Source of the DNA: Lewinella sp. W8
GTDB taxonomy: Bacteria; Bacteroidota; Bacteroidia; Chitinophagales; Saprospiraceae
DNA: 64,000 nt
Assembly: GCF_004375085.3 (NCBI RefSeq)
Contig: NZ_SNAQ03000003.1
Span: forward strand, 371,711 to 435,710
Reading direction: 5' to 3'
The position numbers and the translations under genes were made by a program. Below the pieces are notes generated by a model that was not told the DNA's origin, did no database searches, and saw only the letters and a program-made list of their open reading frames with translations. Shown one piece after another: positions 8,691 to 17,342 of the stretch; positions within the stretch are counted from its first letter, which is position 1; every line of letters starts with the position of its first letter.

Positions 8691-9128
8691 CTAGTAGTCG
8701 TAAAGCACCGACAGGTCGCTTCCCATCAGATTTAAGGTCACGGATTCTTCCCCCGCAGCCCGAAGGTCCACGATGTCAAATTGAACGGTGCGGGTGAAGA
8801 AGGCCAGGCACGCTTCGTCGTTGTCCAGCAGGAAGCGAATGCCCCGCTGCGGCGGCAGGGACTCGGCAATGGCGCTGCCCCCCACGAGTTCAAAGGTCCA
8901 GGAGTCTCCGCTACAGCCCGAGGCCCCGAAAGTCAGGAAGAGGCAGTCCCCGTCGACGGTCATTTCGGTAGGTTGGAAGTTGGCACTCTGGCCGTTGTCG
9001 AACAGGTCATCGTCGATAAAGGCCGCCTGCGGGCAGAGGCCGTTGCTGGGTTCGTCATCATCCGGTGGCCGGCAGCAGCCGGCGGCCAGCAAAAGGGCAA
9101 GCCCTCCGATTAGCGTGATAAGTTTCAT
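8691..9128 (-). CDS. Small hypothetical lipoprotein (paralogue A)
   Basis: 145 residues with an N-terminal hydrophobic stretch ending A-A-G-C-C (lipidation at Cys18 likely). The mature part ends in V-T-L-N-L-M-G-S-D-L-S-V-L-Y-D-Y. It also contains D-G-D-C-L-F-L-T-F-G-A-S-G-C-S-G-D-S-W and the block R-G-I-R-F-L-L-D-N-D-E-A-C. The next gene on the same strand (9240-9677) has the same length and the same blocks, so the two are tandem paralogues. I do not know the family. A small beta-rich outer-membrane or periplasmic lipoprotein with conserved Cys pairs is the most that can be said. Confidence 0.7.
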   Translation of the reverse strand: MKLITLIGGLALLLAAGCCRPPDDDEPSNGLCPQAAFIDDDLFDNGQSANFQPTEMTVDGDCLFLTFGASGCSGDSWTFELVGGSAIAESLPPQRGIRFLLDNDEACLAFFTRTVQFDIVDLRAAGEESVTLNLMGSDLSVLYDY

Positions 9129-9239
9129 GGATAGGTAGGTTTATGGGATTATTACGTTGCGCCAGGAGCGCATTGTCCAGATAGACGTTGCATTCCAGGA
9201 AAACGTTGGTGAATTACGGAAGCACCGTGCCGGTGACGG

Positions 9240-9677
9240 CTAAAAATTATACGCCACCGATAAATCCGTTCCCACTACGTTGAGGATGACGGTAGACTCT
9301 CCCGCCAGCCGCAGGGAAGTGACGTCGAATTCCGCCACCCCCTGTTCCACGGTGGGGCAACCTTCCGCATTGTTGAGCAGGAAGCGAATGGATCGCTCCG
9401 GAGGATCGGTTCCCAACACTAAACTGGAAGCGGCCAACGATAGCTCCCAGTTTGATTCTTCACACCTGGCTGCCCGAAAAGATACCGTAAGGCACTCATC
9501 ACCGGCCGAAAGAGACAGGATGGACAGTTCATCAGAAGTAAAGGAACTTACCTGCTCCTCCCGGAATATCTGAATTGGATTACACGCCAGTGGAGGAGGT
9601 TCCCACACCAGATCATTTTTTTCGCATCCCGCAATCCAACCGCAGGCAATCAGTAATAAACAGCAGCGTAATCGCAT
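9240..9677 (-). CDS. Small hypothetical lipoprotein (paralogue B)
   Basis: 145 residues from ATG 9677 (M-R-L-R-C-C-L-L-L), which places the lipobox I-A-G-C correctly with Cys18; a longer reading to 9773 would bury the signal. It matches its downstream neighbour in D-E-C-L-T-V-S-F-R-A-A-R-C, R-S-I-R-F-L-L-N-N-A-E-G-C and V-I-L-N-V-V-G-T-D-L-S-V-A-Y. The products share clear but limited identity, suggesting an old tandem duplication. Function unknown. The 138 bp upstream hold a dispersed repeat copy. Confidence 0.68.
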   Translation of the reverse strand: MRLRCCLLLIACGWIAGCEKNDLVWEPPPLACNPIQIFREEQVSSFTSDELSILSLSAGDECLTVSFRAARCEESNWELSLAASSLVLGTDPPERSIRFLLNNAEGCPTVEQGVAEFDVTSLRLAGESTVILNVVGTDLSVAYNF

Positions 9678-9716
9678 AGTTAGGTGTCTCAGTTCTTTGG
9701 CCAAACGCAAGACCAC

Positions 9717-9735
9717 GGCACCTGCGCTTGCGCCC
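9717..9735 (-). repeat. Dispersed repeat copy 2
   Basis: Minus-strand GGGCGCAAGCGCAGGTGCC, between paralogue B and the giant gene. It is followed on that strand by GTGG, as in other copies. Confidence 0.75.
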
Positions 9736-9815
9736 AAATGCCCTTGCCTCTTGCACCCAGTTGTACTTTCCACTAAACGCAGCCTGCCCCAAAAACGCTG
9801 TACACGTCGTTCTGC

Positions 9816-12800
9816 CTACTTCTTGCCGAAGGCGTTCTGCACCCGACGCAAAAAGGTCTGGGCCGTTCCGGGACTGACCGGCAGAATTTCGTAGGTCTCC
9901 CCATCGTCCATTTTGAGGACCAGTTCATTGGCCTTCATGTTGTCCAGCTCGCTCATGAACTGGGTATTGTTGGAAACCACGTTGAGGATGCCGTCCCGGA
10001 AACCGTAAAAGTAGTACAACTCACTGGGGGATTTAACGTAAATGTACACCCGATCCTCACCGCCGGTGGTCATTTTCACCTCCACGTGAACTTCCAGCAT
10101 TTTATTGATCGGATTACTCTTGATGCTGGCCACTCCGGTGAGCTTGTCGGTAGAGACGAAGGACTGGTAATCGCTGGACCACTTCAACTTCAACTGGCTG
10201 AGCAGGAAGGTATGGCGGTTAATCTGCTTGGGAACGTCGATGGTTCCGGCAGAAAGACCGGCGATGGCCGCGTCCCGCTCCCGGGAGGCCGGGAAGAGTG
10301 ACTGTAGGCCCGCGCGGTAAAAGTCACCGTCGGTAACCAGGTTCAGCCCCGGAGACGCGAAGGAAGCGGACTTGATGTCGGTGACCATGAGGTTGATCAG
10401 CTTATCGGGGATGATGAGATCGATCGCCGTCATGGCTTTGACCAATACTTCCGGGTAAGCAGCGCCAACCGGTCCGTCGATGGTCAGCTTAACCCCTTCT
10501 TCCGCGGTGGCCGCCGTCGTATCGGGCTGGGGCTTTACTTCCTCTTCCAGCAGGAACATACTCGGTGCTTCCTCTTCTTCCTTTTTGGCTTCGGGTGCCG
10601 CAACCGGCTCGGGTTCCGGCTCTCGGCGGCTTTCGGTGGGCATGTCCATCTCTACGTCACCGTAGGACGTCATGGATACGTACTTCAGGCGACCACCAAT
10701 CCCGAGCATACCGTTGCCGGAGACCTTTTTGGCGGCATTGTCCAGCACCATCAGGTTACCTCCCACGAGGGCGGGGTTCTTCACCCGGGCGCTATCGCCG
10801 AAGTAAAATTTATCCTGGGCCTGATTGTAGGTGAAAACGCCATTGGCGTCTAGGATGGCGTGGTCCTTCCGCTGATCCTTGGTCTGGACCATGCTGGGGT
10901 AAATCTGCCGGTAGGGCTTACTTAGGTAAAAGCCCGTAAACAGGGGCAGACCGTCCCGGTCTTTGGGGGAACTGATGTCCAGCGTAAGGTTCTTCTTATC
11001 CCCCTCGGAGCGGACGGTAAACCACTGTGCACCCGGCAGGCTTTCGGCTTCAATCTTCGCGTAGCCATCGAAGAAGAGGGATTCGCTACCCGAGTCAAGG
11101 TTGATTTCCCCGTAGAACTTGGTTTTATCGTCCACGTAAAAGGTGCTACCCTCGGCAATTTCACCCTCGGCCCGCGTGGCGGTTGCCTTCTCGTTGCGCT
11201 TGCCCTTGCCAATGCGGGCACCCACGATGTTCTGCAGCTCAAATTCCTGGGTGTGGGGACCAACGTTGTACTCGTAAAAGCCGGAGGCATTGTACTCTTT
11301 ACGGCCCTTGATCCGGACGGTGGCCCGGTTGATGACGTGGTACTGGTTGACGGTATCCGCTACGATGCGGGCGTCGGTCAGCTCCGTGATTTGGGCGCCC
11401 GGCTCTACCCGGATTTTTTCGTCGCCGGGGTAAATCATCGCGTCGGCACTCTTCACGAAGGGTACGCCCTCCACATTGAGCATGCTCGTATTGATGTCGT
11501 AGGTGGCCGCCGTGCCGGTAAAGGTCAGGGAGTCCTGGTCCGGGTGGATACTGGTGAACCGGTCCTTGCCGATTTCGGCCTGGAAGGTGATGTTGCCCCC
11601 GGCCATGTCCCAGTCGAAGCGGTTAATGCTCGTCTTGAACTGGTTGTAGGGCATGATGGTCGCCAGGTCCGTAGAATTGTTCTGGAAGGAGGCGAGCTGT
11701 TTTTCGAAGTCGATGTCGGCGCGTACGTTCGTGGTGGAGAGCGCCAGGCGGTCGTCCGCCTCCAGGCTCTTGATGTTGACGTCAGCGGTATCGGCCATGG
11801 CGCTGTAGACACCAAAGTCCATGTCCTTGCTCGACATGTCCGCTGCCGACCAGCCCAGTTTACCGTTGCCCTTCAGGGCTTCCGGCGTAAGAACGAGTTC
11901 CCCGTTGAAGGTGTGTTCTCCCTGCTGAAACAGGTCGAAGGCTTCTTCACCCACCGACTGTACCAGCAGCGAGTCTCCGTAGGGCTTGAATGTGATGTTC
12001 ACCTCCCTACCCCTTACCTGGGGTACTTCCCGTTCGGCGGTATTGGTTTCTTCCAGATCAAATTGGCGGGCACTGGCGGTCGTCTGCTCGGGAGTGAATT
12101 TGAGGTCCTCACTTTCAATCTCGGCTTCCAGGTAGCTGAGTCTGCCCTTGCCCTCCAGACCCCGGTTGCTGAGGATCACTTCACCCCGGTAGTTACCCCG
12201 GTCACCGTAAGTGTCCTGACCGTTCTCGTCGGTCTCGGTAATGAAGCCTAAGCTGCCGTCCTCCTGGATGCTGAGCACTTCTTCCATGTCGGGAAAAATG
12301 CCCCCGCTTACCAGTTTTCCGCCCAGTTCAACTTCCGGGGCCGTCAGACTGTCCAGACCGTTGAGACTGAAGGGAGCCAGCTCAAAGTAAAAACTGTCGC
12401 GGGCGTAGATGGAATTGGTGTCCGCCTGGTCGTAAAAGATGTAGGAAGTACCCTTCGTTTGCAGGGAGGGAAAGTACGGGATGTCTTCCGTGCCACTCTT
12501 GTTTTTGGGGGCATCGATGAGCAGGTACCCGTTCAGATGCTCAATGCGGCTTCCGGTACTTACCCGAGTCATCCCCTCTCCAATCACGTCGCCCTCGGGC
12601 AGGAAGAGATCGAAATACCGAACCGAATCCATCTTCACGTAGTAGGGAGCATACTTGAACTGAAAGTTCTTGCCCTCAAAGACCATTCCGCCGGCAAAAA
12701 GCTGTCCCGAGAAGTCAAAATCCCGGTCACCACTCAGAATCACCTGACTCCCGAGGGGCTTAATGGCAATCTGCTTTCGGCGATTGAACTCAATGGGTAG

Positions 12801-14495
12801 CACATTTTCAATGACTACCTGGCCGTTCTTCAGGTCGAAGTAGGCGTTGATGTCCTTGGTGCGGCTGATCAGCCGCAGGCGGTCATAGTCCTTTTCCTCC
12901 CGGCTTGATTCCACGTAGTGGCCCACCTTGGGGAGTAATTCGACCAGCTGCTCGTCCACGTTGTAGAGCAGGAACCCTTTGGTCTGCAGGTCGAAGAGCA
13001 GGGGCGCAATGTCCTCGGCCCGGAAGCTCCGGTTAAAGACCTGCGCCAAACGATCGGCGTCAATGATGTCATTACCTCCCTCCGGACCGTTCCGGAAGGC
13101 GTAAATGAGGTCGAGTGGGTTGGAGCGTGCGATGTCCCGAATCCGTAAGTATTCCGAAGTACTGAAGTAGTCCTTACTCTCAAAAACCACGTCGCTTTTT
13201 TCCTGGAAGGACACCGTTTTTTTACCCACCACGGCGCTGTCAGCCTGGAGGTAAATATCCAGGTGGTCCGCGTAGAGGTTGAGGTTGTTCTGGCTGTGGT
13301 AGAAGGGACTCTGGTCGGCGCTTGACTCGGTCCGCGTCAGGCTGACGACGCCCTCCGGAATGTCCACCTTCATCGTCACGCTGGGGTGATAGATGCTGTC
13401 CTTACCAACGTATATGGTCGTTTCTACACCCTGCCCGCCGATTCTTTCTCCTTGGCGGACGGTGAATCGCTTGGCCATGCCCCGTACGGTCTGCCCGTGG
13501 ATCTGGTCCTGAATGCGCAGGGTTACTTTGGCCTTGCGCTCGTCGTCCCCGATGGCGTACACGGTGCTTCCCCGGAGTTCAAAGTTTCCGGCCAGATCGA
13601 TTCCCTCCCCTACGTTCTTGATCTCCACGTATCCGTCGTCGGAGAGAAACTGGGGGTATTCGGCGCCCGAGCGGGCGCCCCCCGGCTGCACCTTATCGGT
13701 AAAGCTGCCCACAAGAATTTCGTCGCCAAAGTATTCGGGATACTGCAGATGCGCGGAGTCGGCCGTGTACAGGGTCCGGCGAACGTCGAGGTGATAGGAA
13801 ACCAGGATAGCGAATACTTCTTCGGGGAGCCCCTGCTTCTGCCAGTCGGTTCTTCCACCCCGGCCATAGGCCATGCCTTCGGCCAGGTCAACGTCCAGGC
13901 GGGTTTCGGTAATGCGGATGGAGTCGTCCTTACCCATACCCACCAGGGTCTCGATACTGTCTACCGTCATGCGCAGACCGTCTTCGAAGCGGAAGCCGGG
14001 TTTGCCGCCCTTGACCAGCCAGCCGCTGCCGCTGCCGCCAGCGTCGAGGCGGTTCGTGTTCAGGAAGGTATTCACGGCGGAGAGCGTACTAACGATGGTA
14101 TTGACCCGCACTTTTGGCGTAGCCATCAGCTGCGCGAAGCCGTCGTGGAATTCCTGAAAACGCTTTCCTTCGGTACCGTCCGTAGACGTCATTCCCGCCA
14201 GCGCTCCAAGGTAAGCGACGAAGCCGCTGCTGGGACTGATGCGTTTCTTGGCCAGTGAGATCACCGTTTGCCCGATGACCTGCTGTTGTTCTTCGGTGAA
14301 GGCCCCGCCGTAGAAGAGTCCGTTAAAGTTGACGAAGGCCTCCTTGGCGGTCTTGTTATTGGAGGCAGTCATCGTTTCCTCCAGCGCCTCCATGATGGAG
14401 GCCATCTCGGCGGTGGGCTCCAGGTCCGCGAGGGACTGGGCCTGCAGGGTGGTGCCAAAAACGATCAGAAAAAACAGGGTACGGACCAGACGCAT
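9816..14495 (-). CDS. Giant exported protein, family not recognised (1559 aa)
   Basis: It begins with a classical signal peptide (L-F-F-L-I-V-F-G-T-T-L-Q-A-Q, cleavage near residue 20). There is no membrane helix and no T9SS sorting domain at the C-terminus. Much of the chain looks like repeated short beta strands with recurring G-x-L, D-x-x-x-F and K-x-x-Y-F-G-D phrases, for example G-D-R-D-F-D-F-S-G-Q-L-F-A-G-G and F-K-Y-A-P-Y-Y-V-K. This is reminiscent of beta-helical or OstA-like surface proteins. An acidic Glu/Pro/Ala linker sits at about 1290-1340, before a separate ~200-residue C-terminal domain. A conserved large Bacteroidota periplasmic or outer-membrane protein is likely; no activity can be named. 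prmA lies 55 bp upstream on the same strand. Confidence 0.7.
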   Translation of the reverse strand: MRLVRTLFFLIVFGTTLQAQSLADLEPTAEMASIMEALEETMTASNNKTAKEAFVNFNGLFYGGAFTEEQQQVIGQTVISLAKKRISPSSGFVAYLGALAGMTSTDGTEGKRFQEFHDGFAQLMATPKVRVNTIVSTLSAVNTFLNTNRLDAGGSGSGWLVKGGKPGFRFEDGLRMTVDSIETLVGMGKDDSIRITETRLDVDLAEGMAYGRGGRTDWQKQGLPEEVFAILVSYHLDVRRTLYTADSAHLQYPEYFGDEILVGSFTDKVQPGGARSGAEYPQFLSDDGYVEIKNVGEGIDLAGNFELRGSTVYAIGDDERKAKVTLRIQDQIHGQTVRGMAKRFTVRQGERIGGQGVETTIYVGKDSIYHPSVTMKVDIPEGVVSLTRTESSADQSPFYHSQNNLNLYADHLDIYLQADSAVVGKKTVSFQEKSDVVFESKDYFSTSEYLRIRDIARSNPLDLIYAFRNGPEGGNDIIDADRLAQVFNRSFRAEDIAPLLFDLQTKGFLLYNVDEQLVELLPKVGHYVESSREEKDYDRLRLISRTKDINAYFDLKNGQVVIENVLPIEFNRRKQIAIKPLGSQVILSGDRDFDFSGQLFAGGMVFEGKNFQFKYAPYYVKMDSVRYFDLFLPEGDVIGEGMTRVSTGSRIEHLNGYLLIDAPKNKSGTEDIPYFPSLQTKGTSYIFYDQADTNSIYARDSFYFELAPFSLNGLDSLTAPEVELGGKLVSGGIFPDMEEVLSIQEDGSLGFITETDENGQDTYGDRGNYRGEVILSNRGLEGKGRLSYLEAEIESEDLKFTPEQTTASARQFDLEETNTAEREVPQVRGREVNITFKPYGDSLLVQSVGEEAFDLFQQGEHTFNGELVLTPEALKGNGKLGWSAADMSSKDMDFGVYSAMADTADVNIKSLEADDRLALSTTNVRADIDFEKQLASFQNNSTDLATIMPYNQFKTSINRFDWDMAGGNITFQAEIGKDRFTSIHPDQDSLTFTGTAATYDINTSMLNVEGVPFVKSADAMIYPGDEKIRVEPGAQITELTDARIVADTVNQYHVINRATVRIKGRKEYNASGFYEYNVGPHTQEFELQNIVGARIGKGKRNEKATATRAEGEIAEGSTFYVDDKTKFYGEINLDSGSESLFFDGYAKIEAESLPGAQWFTVRSEGDKKNLTLDISSPKDRDGLPLFTGFYLSKPYRQIYPSMVQTKDQRKDHAILDANGVFTYNQAQDKFYFGDSARVKNPALVGGNLMVLDNAAKKVSGNGMLGIGGRLKYVSMTSYGDVEMDMPTESRREPEPEPVAAPEAKKEEEEAPSMFLLEEEVKPQPDTTAATAEEGVKLTIDGPVGAAYPEVLVKAMTAIDLIIPDKLINLMVTDIKSASFASPGLNLVTDGDFYRAGLQSLFPASRERDAAIAGLSAGTIDVPKQINRHTFLLSQLKLKWSSDYQSFVSTDKLTGVASIKSNPINKMLEVHVEVKMTTGGEDRVYIYVKSPSELYYFYGFRDGILNVVSNNTQFMSELDNMKANELVLKMDDGETYEILPVSPGTAQTFLRRVQNAFGKK

Positions 14496-14550
14496 ATTGG
14501 TTCATGGGTTTTTGCGGTACCCAGCGCCGGATGCTCCTGCGCACTGAATA

Positions 14551-15372
14551 CTACAAACGGGTAAACACAAAGGCACGCCAGTCTTCCCGCTGGCGTGTTT
14601 CCAGGTGCCGAAAACCGAGTTGGGTGAGGTGATGGACGAGTAAGGATTCATCCTTGGCAAGAATGCCGCTGAACAACGCCCTGCCTCCCGGTTCCAGGCG
14701 TTCGTACAACGTATCCGCGGTCGCTAAAATTACATTTCGGTTGATGTTTGCGAGGATGAGGTCATAGGGAGGACCATCGGGAACGTCATCGAGCGTTCCG
14801 TGGATGATGTGCCGTAGCGTCACGTCGTTTCTCCGGGCGTTTTCCGCCGTGTTTTCGGCGGACGGTGCTTCAATGTCTACGGCATCTACCGGTCCGGCAC
14901 CGAGACGGGCCGCCAGGATAGCCAGCACCCCCGTTCCCGAACCGTAGTCGAGGACGCGTACCCCCGCCGGAGGGTGTTCCAGCAGCAGCTCACACATCAT
15001 GTAGGTAGTGGCGTGGTGCCCGGTGCCGAAGGCCATTTTGGGGGTAATCACCAACTCTTGAGAAATGTCGGGATGGGGATCGTGAAAATCCGCCCGGATA
15101 AAGAGTCGGTCGGCCACGCTCAGGGGCTGAAACTGGCTCTCCCACACTGCGTTCCAGTTCTTTTCGGGCAGCTCGGCGAAGCGATAGTCGAACGGATAGG
15201 TTGCCCGCAGTCCCTCCAGCACCCTGACCCAGCGCTCGTGATCGGCGGAGAGGGCGAAGGCGGAAAGTCCGGCATCGGTTTCTTCAAAGCTGTCGAAGCC
15301 CGCATCACCGAGGAAGGCAATCAGGATGGGAACCAGCTCCTGGGAGGTCGTAAGGTCGTATTGGTGGTACAC
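14551..15372 (-). CDS. prmA: Ribosomal protein L11 methyltransferase
   Basis: 273 residues. PrmA trimethylates ribosomal protein L11 in the cytosol using S-adenosylmethionine. The sequence shows the short N-terminal substrate-recognition domain. Then comes the PrmA-specific block A-F-G-T-G-H-H-A-T-T (114-123), the SAM-binding loop V-L-D-Y-G-S-G-T-G-V-L (140-150) and the L-A-N-I-N-R-N-V catalytic-region motif near 206. The start is a GTG at 15372; I see no better ATG upstream. Length is usual for Bacteroidota PrmA. It precedes the giant exported protein on the same strand, probably by chance of order rather than shared function. Confidence 0.95.
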   Translation of the reverse strand: MYHQYDLTTSQELVPILIAFLGDAGFDSFEETDAGLSAFALSADHERWVRVLEGLRATYPFDYRFAELPEKNWNAVWESQFQPLSVADRLFIRADFHDPHPDISQELVITPKMAFGTGHHATTYMMCELLLEHPPAGVRVLDYGSGTGVLAILAARLGAGPVDAVDIEAPSAENTAENARRNDVTLRHIIHGTLDDVPDGPPYDLILANINRNVILATADTLYERLEPGGRALFSGILAKDESLLVHHLTQLGFRHLETRQREDWRAFVFTRL

Positions 15373-16071
15373 CGGCGTAGGTTTAGGCAGCGAAGGTAGG
15401 GGGTAGCCGTGAATTGGGGCTCGGGTGGTGGTCCAGAGTTTAGCCAGGTGCGTTTGAAAGCGCCAGTGGGAAGAAGCGGGCGACGGTCCCGAGTTCCGTA
15501 ACTCGTCGGAATCGTCGATTCTTACAGCATGCGACGGAGCCCCGGTAGAGCACGAGGGCGCAAGCGCGCGGGTGCCGTGGATTATTGGAAGAGCAGGGGA
15601 ATGGAATGGCGATTACCTACTATCAAAAACACCTCATTCGGTAAATATTAAGCAGACATGCCGGTAGACATCTTTATCAAACCAATGGGGAAGACAAAAT
15701 GAAAAGATGATTAGTGGACTACGAGCGAGACTTGGTCAATAGCGTTTCAGGTATTTATTCTGGACTTCGTGAGAGACGCTGCTTTCAGCAAAAAAGTGAT
15801 AGTTTTGCACCGAAAACTAAAGGTAAATGAACAACAACACGTAAAGCTAAGTCCACTGGCGGTGATCGGGCACCCTACCCTAGTGTATGCCCCCGTAAAA
15901 CCCGCTTCGATGCACATGCTTGACGTCCTCAAATTTTATCAACGCGCCAAAACATTCATCCTCGTAAAGCCACTCTTCGTCCCCGATAAACTAATGATAT
16001 AGCCTCGCCAACAACCTTTTATCGCGTTTCCTGCTCTCCCCCCCTTCGGATTTTAAAAAATCCTCAGAAAT
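15373..16071. other. 699-bp gene-poor region between divergent genes
   Basis: The first ~220 bp contain an extended copy of the dispersed repeat with hairpin. The rest (15590-16071) is AT-richer. Short ORFs exist (15769-16002 plus; 15747-15932 minus) but have no recognisable domain or supporting context, so I do not call them. No tRNA or terminator was recognised. Confidence 0.55.
15487..15576 (+). repeat. Dispersed repeat copy 3, extended form
   Basis: Contains CCCGAGTTC, then TCGGAATCG, then the hairpin CGTCGATTCT (15513-15522) / AGCATGCGACG (15526-15536). After a ~20-bp insertion comes the core gggcgcaagcgcgcgggtgcc (15556-15576), with one base change in the AGGTGCC part. The upstream segment parallels 3690-3750, so the element is longer than its core. 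Confidence 0.65.
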
Positions 16072-16938
16072 ATGCAGCACAAGAACAGTCTAGAAAAAGC
16101 CAATCAAGTCCTCGCCCAGTACGCCGTTAACCTCGGGGACCCCGTTTATCCAGGCCCCGATGAAGTAAAAAAGACGTTGGCGGAGTTTGAGTTCCGGCAA
16201 ACGCATGATTCCTTTTTCCTGTACTTCGATGTTCGCCAGAGCCGGATCAAGCGGGTGGGCAGCAACCTGAAAAAGGTACTGGGCATTTCGCATCTGGACT
16301 GGGAGGGGTGGATGGGACTAATCCACCCAGATTTCGTCTCCATCTACACTGAGTTTGGGTTTGCGGCCTACCAGGCCAGCCTGAAGTACGCCAAGGAAAT
16401 CAAGGAGACCAATGCTTCGTATTCCATCAATTTACCGTTGCAACGCACCTTTCCCGACGGCACGAAGGAATACTGGCTCGTGAAGCAAAGCGCCTACCCC
16501 TTTGAGTTTGACGCCAACGGGATGATGGTCTCCCACCTGAACACCTACACCCTGATCAGTCGCTTCGATCAGTACACGCCCATGCAGCCCTTCGTATTAT
16601 TTGACTACGAAACCCAGGATGAGGTGGGCGCCGAAATCCGGGCGCTGACCCGGAAGAGTGTGATGGGATTGTTTTACCCCCAACTGGCCACCAGGCACCA
16701 GACTACCCTGCTGTCCTACTGGGAAGAGTTCTCGAAATTCAAATTCGATCTTGCTCCCATGCCCAATTCTTTGAGCATCGCGGAACAGCTGAAGAAAAGC
16801 CAGCAAACCATCCTGGACTACAATAAGGCAATTTTGGAAGCCTCACGGGAGTCCTTCCCGCTGAGTGAATTCACCGACATCAGATCCGTGGTATCCTTTC
16901 TTTTTCATTTGTTTGGTCCTGTCCACCAGGGAAAGTAG
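16072..16938 (+). CDS. PAS-like protein with LuxR-type helix-turn-helix-like end
   Basis: 288 residues, no signal peptide. Residues ~35-185 look like a PAS fold: F-F-L-Y-F-D-V-R-Q-S-R-I-K-R-V-G-S-N-L-K-K-V-L-G, W-x-G-W-M-G-L-I-H-P-D-F, and F-P-D-G-T-K-E-Y-W-L-V-K-Q-S. The C-terminal segment S-I-A-E-Q-L-K-K-S-Q-Q-T-I-L-D-Y-N-K-A-I-L aligns with the recognition region of LuxR-type HTH domains (I-A-x-x-L-x-x-S-x-x-T-V). It then continues S-F-P-L-S-E-F-T-D-I-R-S-V-V, as in some Bacteroidota PAS regulators. A cytosolic sensor-regulator is likely; the signal is unknown. The HTH assignment is the weaker part. Confidence 0.55.
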   Translation: MQHKNSLEKANQVLAQYAVNLGDPVYPGPDEVKKTLAEFEFRQTHDSFFLYFDVRQSRIKRVGSNLKKVLGISHLDWEGWMGLIHPDFVSIYTEFGFAAYQASLKYAKEIKETNASYSINLPLQRTFPDGTKEYWLVKQSAYPFEFDANGMMVSHLNTYTLISRFDQYTPMQPFVLFDYETQDEVGAEIRALTRKSVMGLFYPQLATRHQTTLLSYWEEFSKFKFDLAPMPNSLSIAEQLKKSQQTILDYNKAILEASRESFPLSEFTDIRSVVSFLFHLFGPVHQGK

Positions 16939-17084
16939 TGGCGAGATCAGTTACCGATAATAAAGTGTTCGATTTAGGCCACCTGGAGTTTCCTTTCCCC
17001 GAAAGGAAGCCCAATCTGTTCCGGGTTTGCGGGCCACTTTTGGTTAAGACTGACCGCAGATAGCAAGATCCTGGCAATCACTTA

Positions 17085-17245
17085 GAGCTTGTTTGGATTT
17101 TGGTCGTCTGGCCGAATTTGAGAATTTTTTGGTGGTAGCAAGGCGGGAAAACCGGAGTATAGCAGCGCTAAATGAGGATTTTCCCAACGAAGCTAGCGCC
17201 AAAAAAGGCCAAATGGAGGTCGATTATTAAAGTCCAAACAAGCTC
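17085..17245. mobile_element. 161-bp MITE with 13-bp terminal inverted repeats
   Basis: The left end GAGCTTGTTTGGA (17085-17097) and right end TCCAAACAAGCTC (17233-17245) are exact inverted repeats, flanked on both sides by the trinucleotide TTA (17082-17084 and 17246-17248). The interior is itself a long imperfect palindrome (for example TTTTTTGG...GGTAGC...GGGAAAA against its complement), so the element can fold almost end to end. It encodes nothing. A TNA target duplication is typical of some IS5-family subgroups, which makes them the likely mobilising transposases; that part is inference. Confidence 0.8.
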
Positions 17246-17257
17246 TTAGTTAGTATG

Positions 17258-17280
17258 GTCGCCTTTCGGGGAAAGGCGAC
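17258..17280. terminator. Stem-loop upstream of rlmH
   Basis: Nine-base arms GTCGCCTTT / AAAGGCGAC with loop CGGGG. There is no T-run, so it may be a regulatory or attenuating hairpin rather than a terminator. It contains one member of the inverted 15-mer pair. Confidence 0.4.
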
Positions 17281-17342
17281 GCCAGGGATGATCATACCAC
17301 AACAAGGAAGTTTCTCCACCCAACCCATACCTTTACCACCCC

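Larger units (their letters stand above)
16939..17342. other. 404-bp intergenic region carrying a MITE and an inverted 15-mer pair
   Basis: Contains the MITE at 17085-17245, flanked by an inverted pair CCTTTCCCCGAAAGG (16992-17006) and CCTTTCGGGGAAAGG (17262-17276). The second copy is part of a 9-bp stem-loop at 17258-17280. No ORF is supported. Confidence 0.65.

Noticed and set aside
11253..12251. 332-codon plus-strand ORF within the giant gene
   Set aside because: Antisense frame inside a single long secreted ORF with a signal peptide; no supporting motifs.
15769..16002. Small plus-strand ORF (77 codons) in a gene-poor gap
   Set aside because: No recognisable motif, no clear start context, overlapping minus-strand ORF of similar length; not enough to call a gene.
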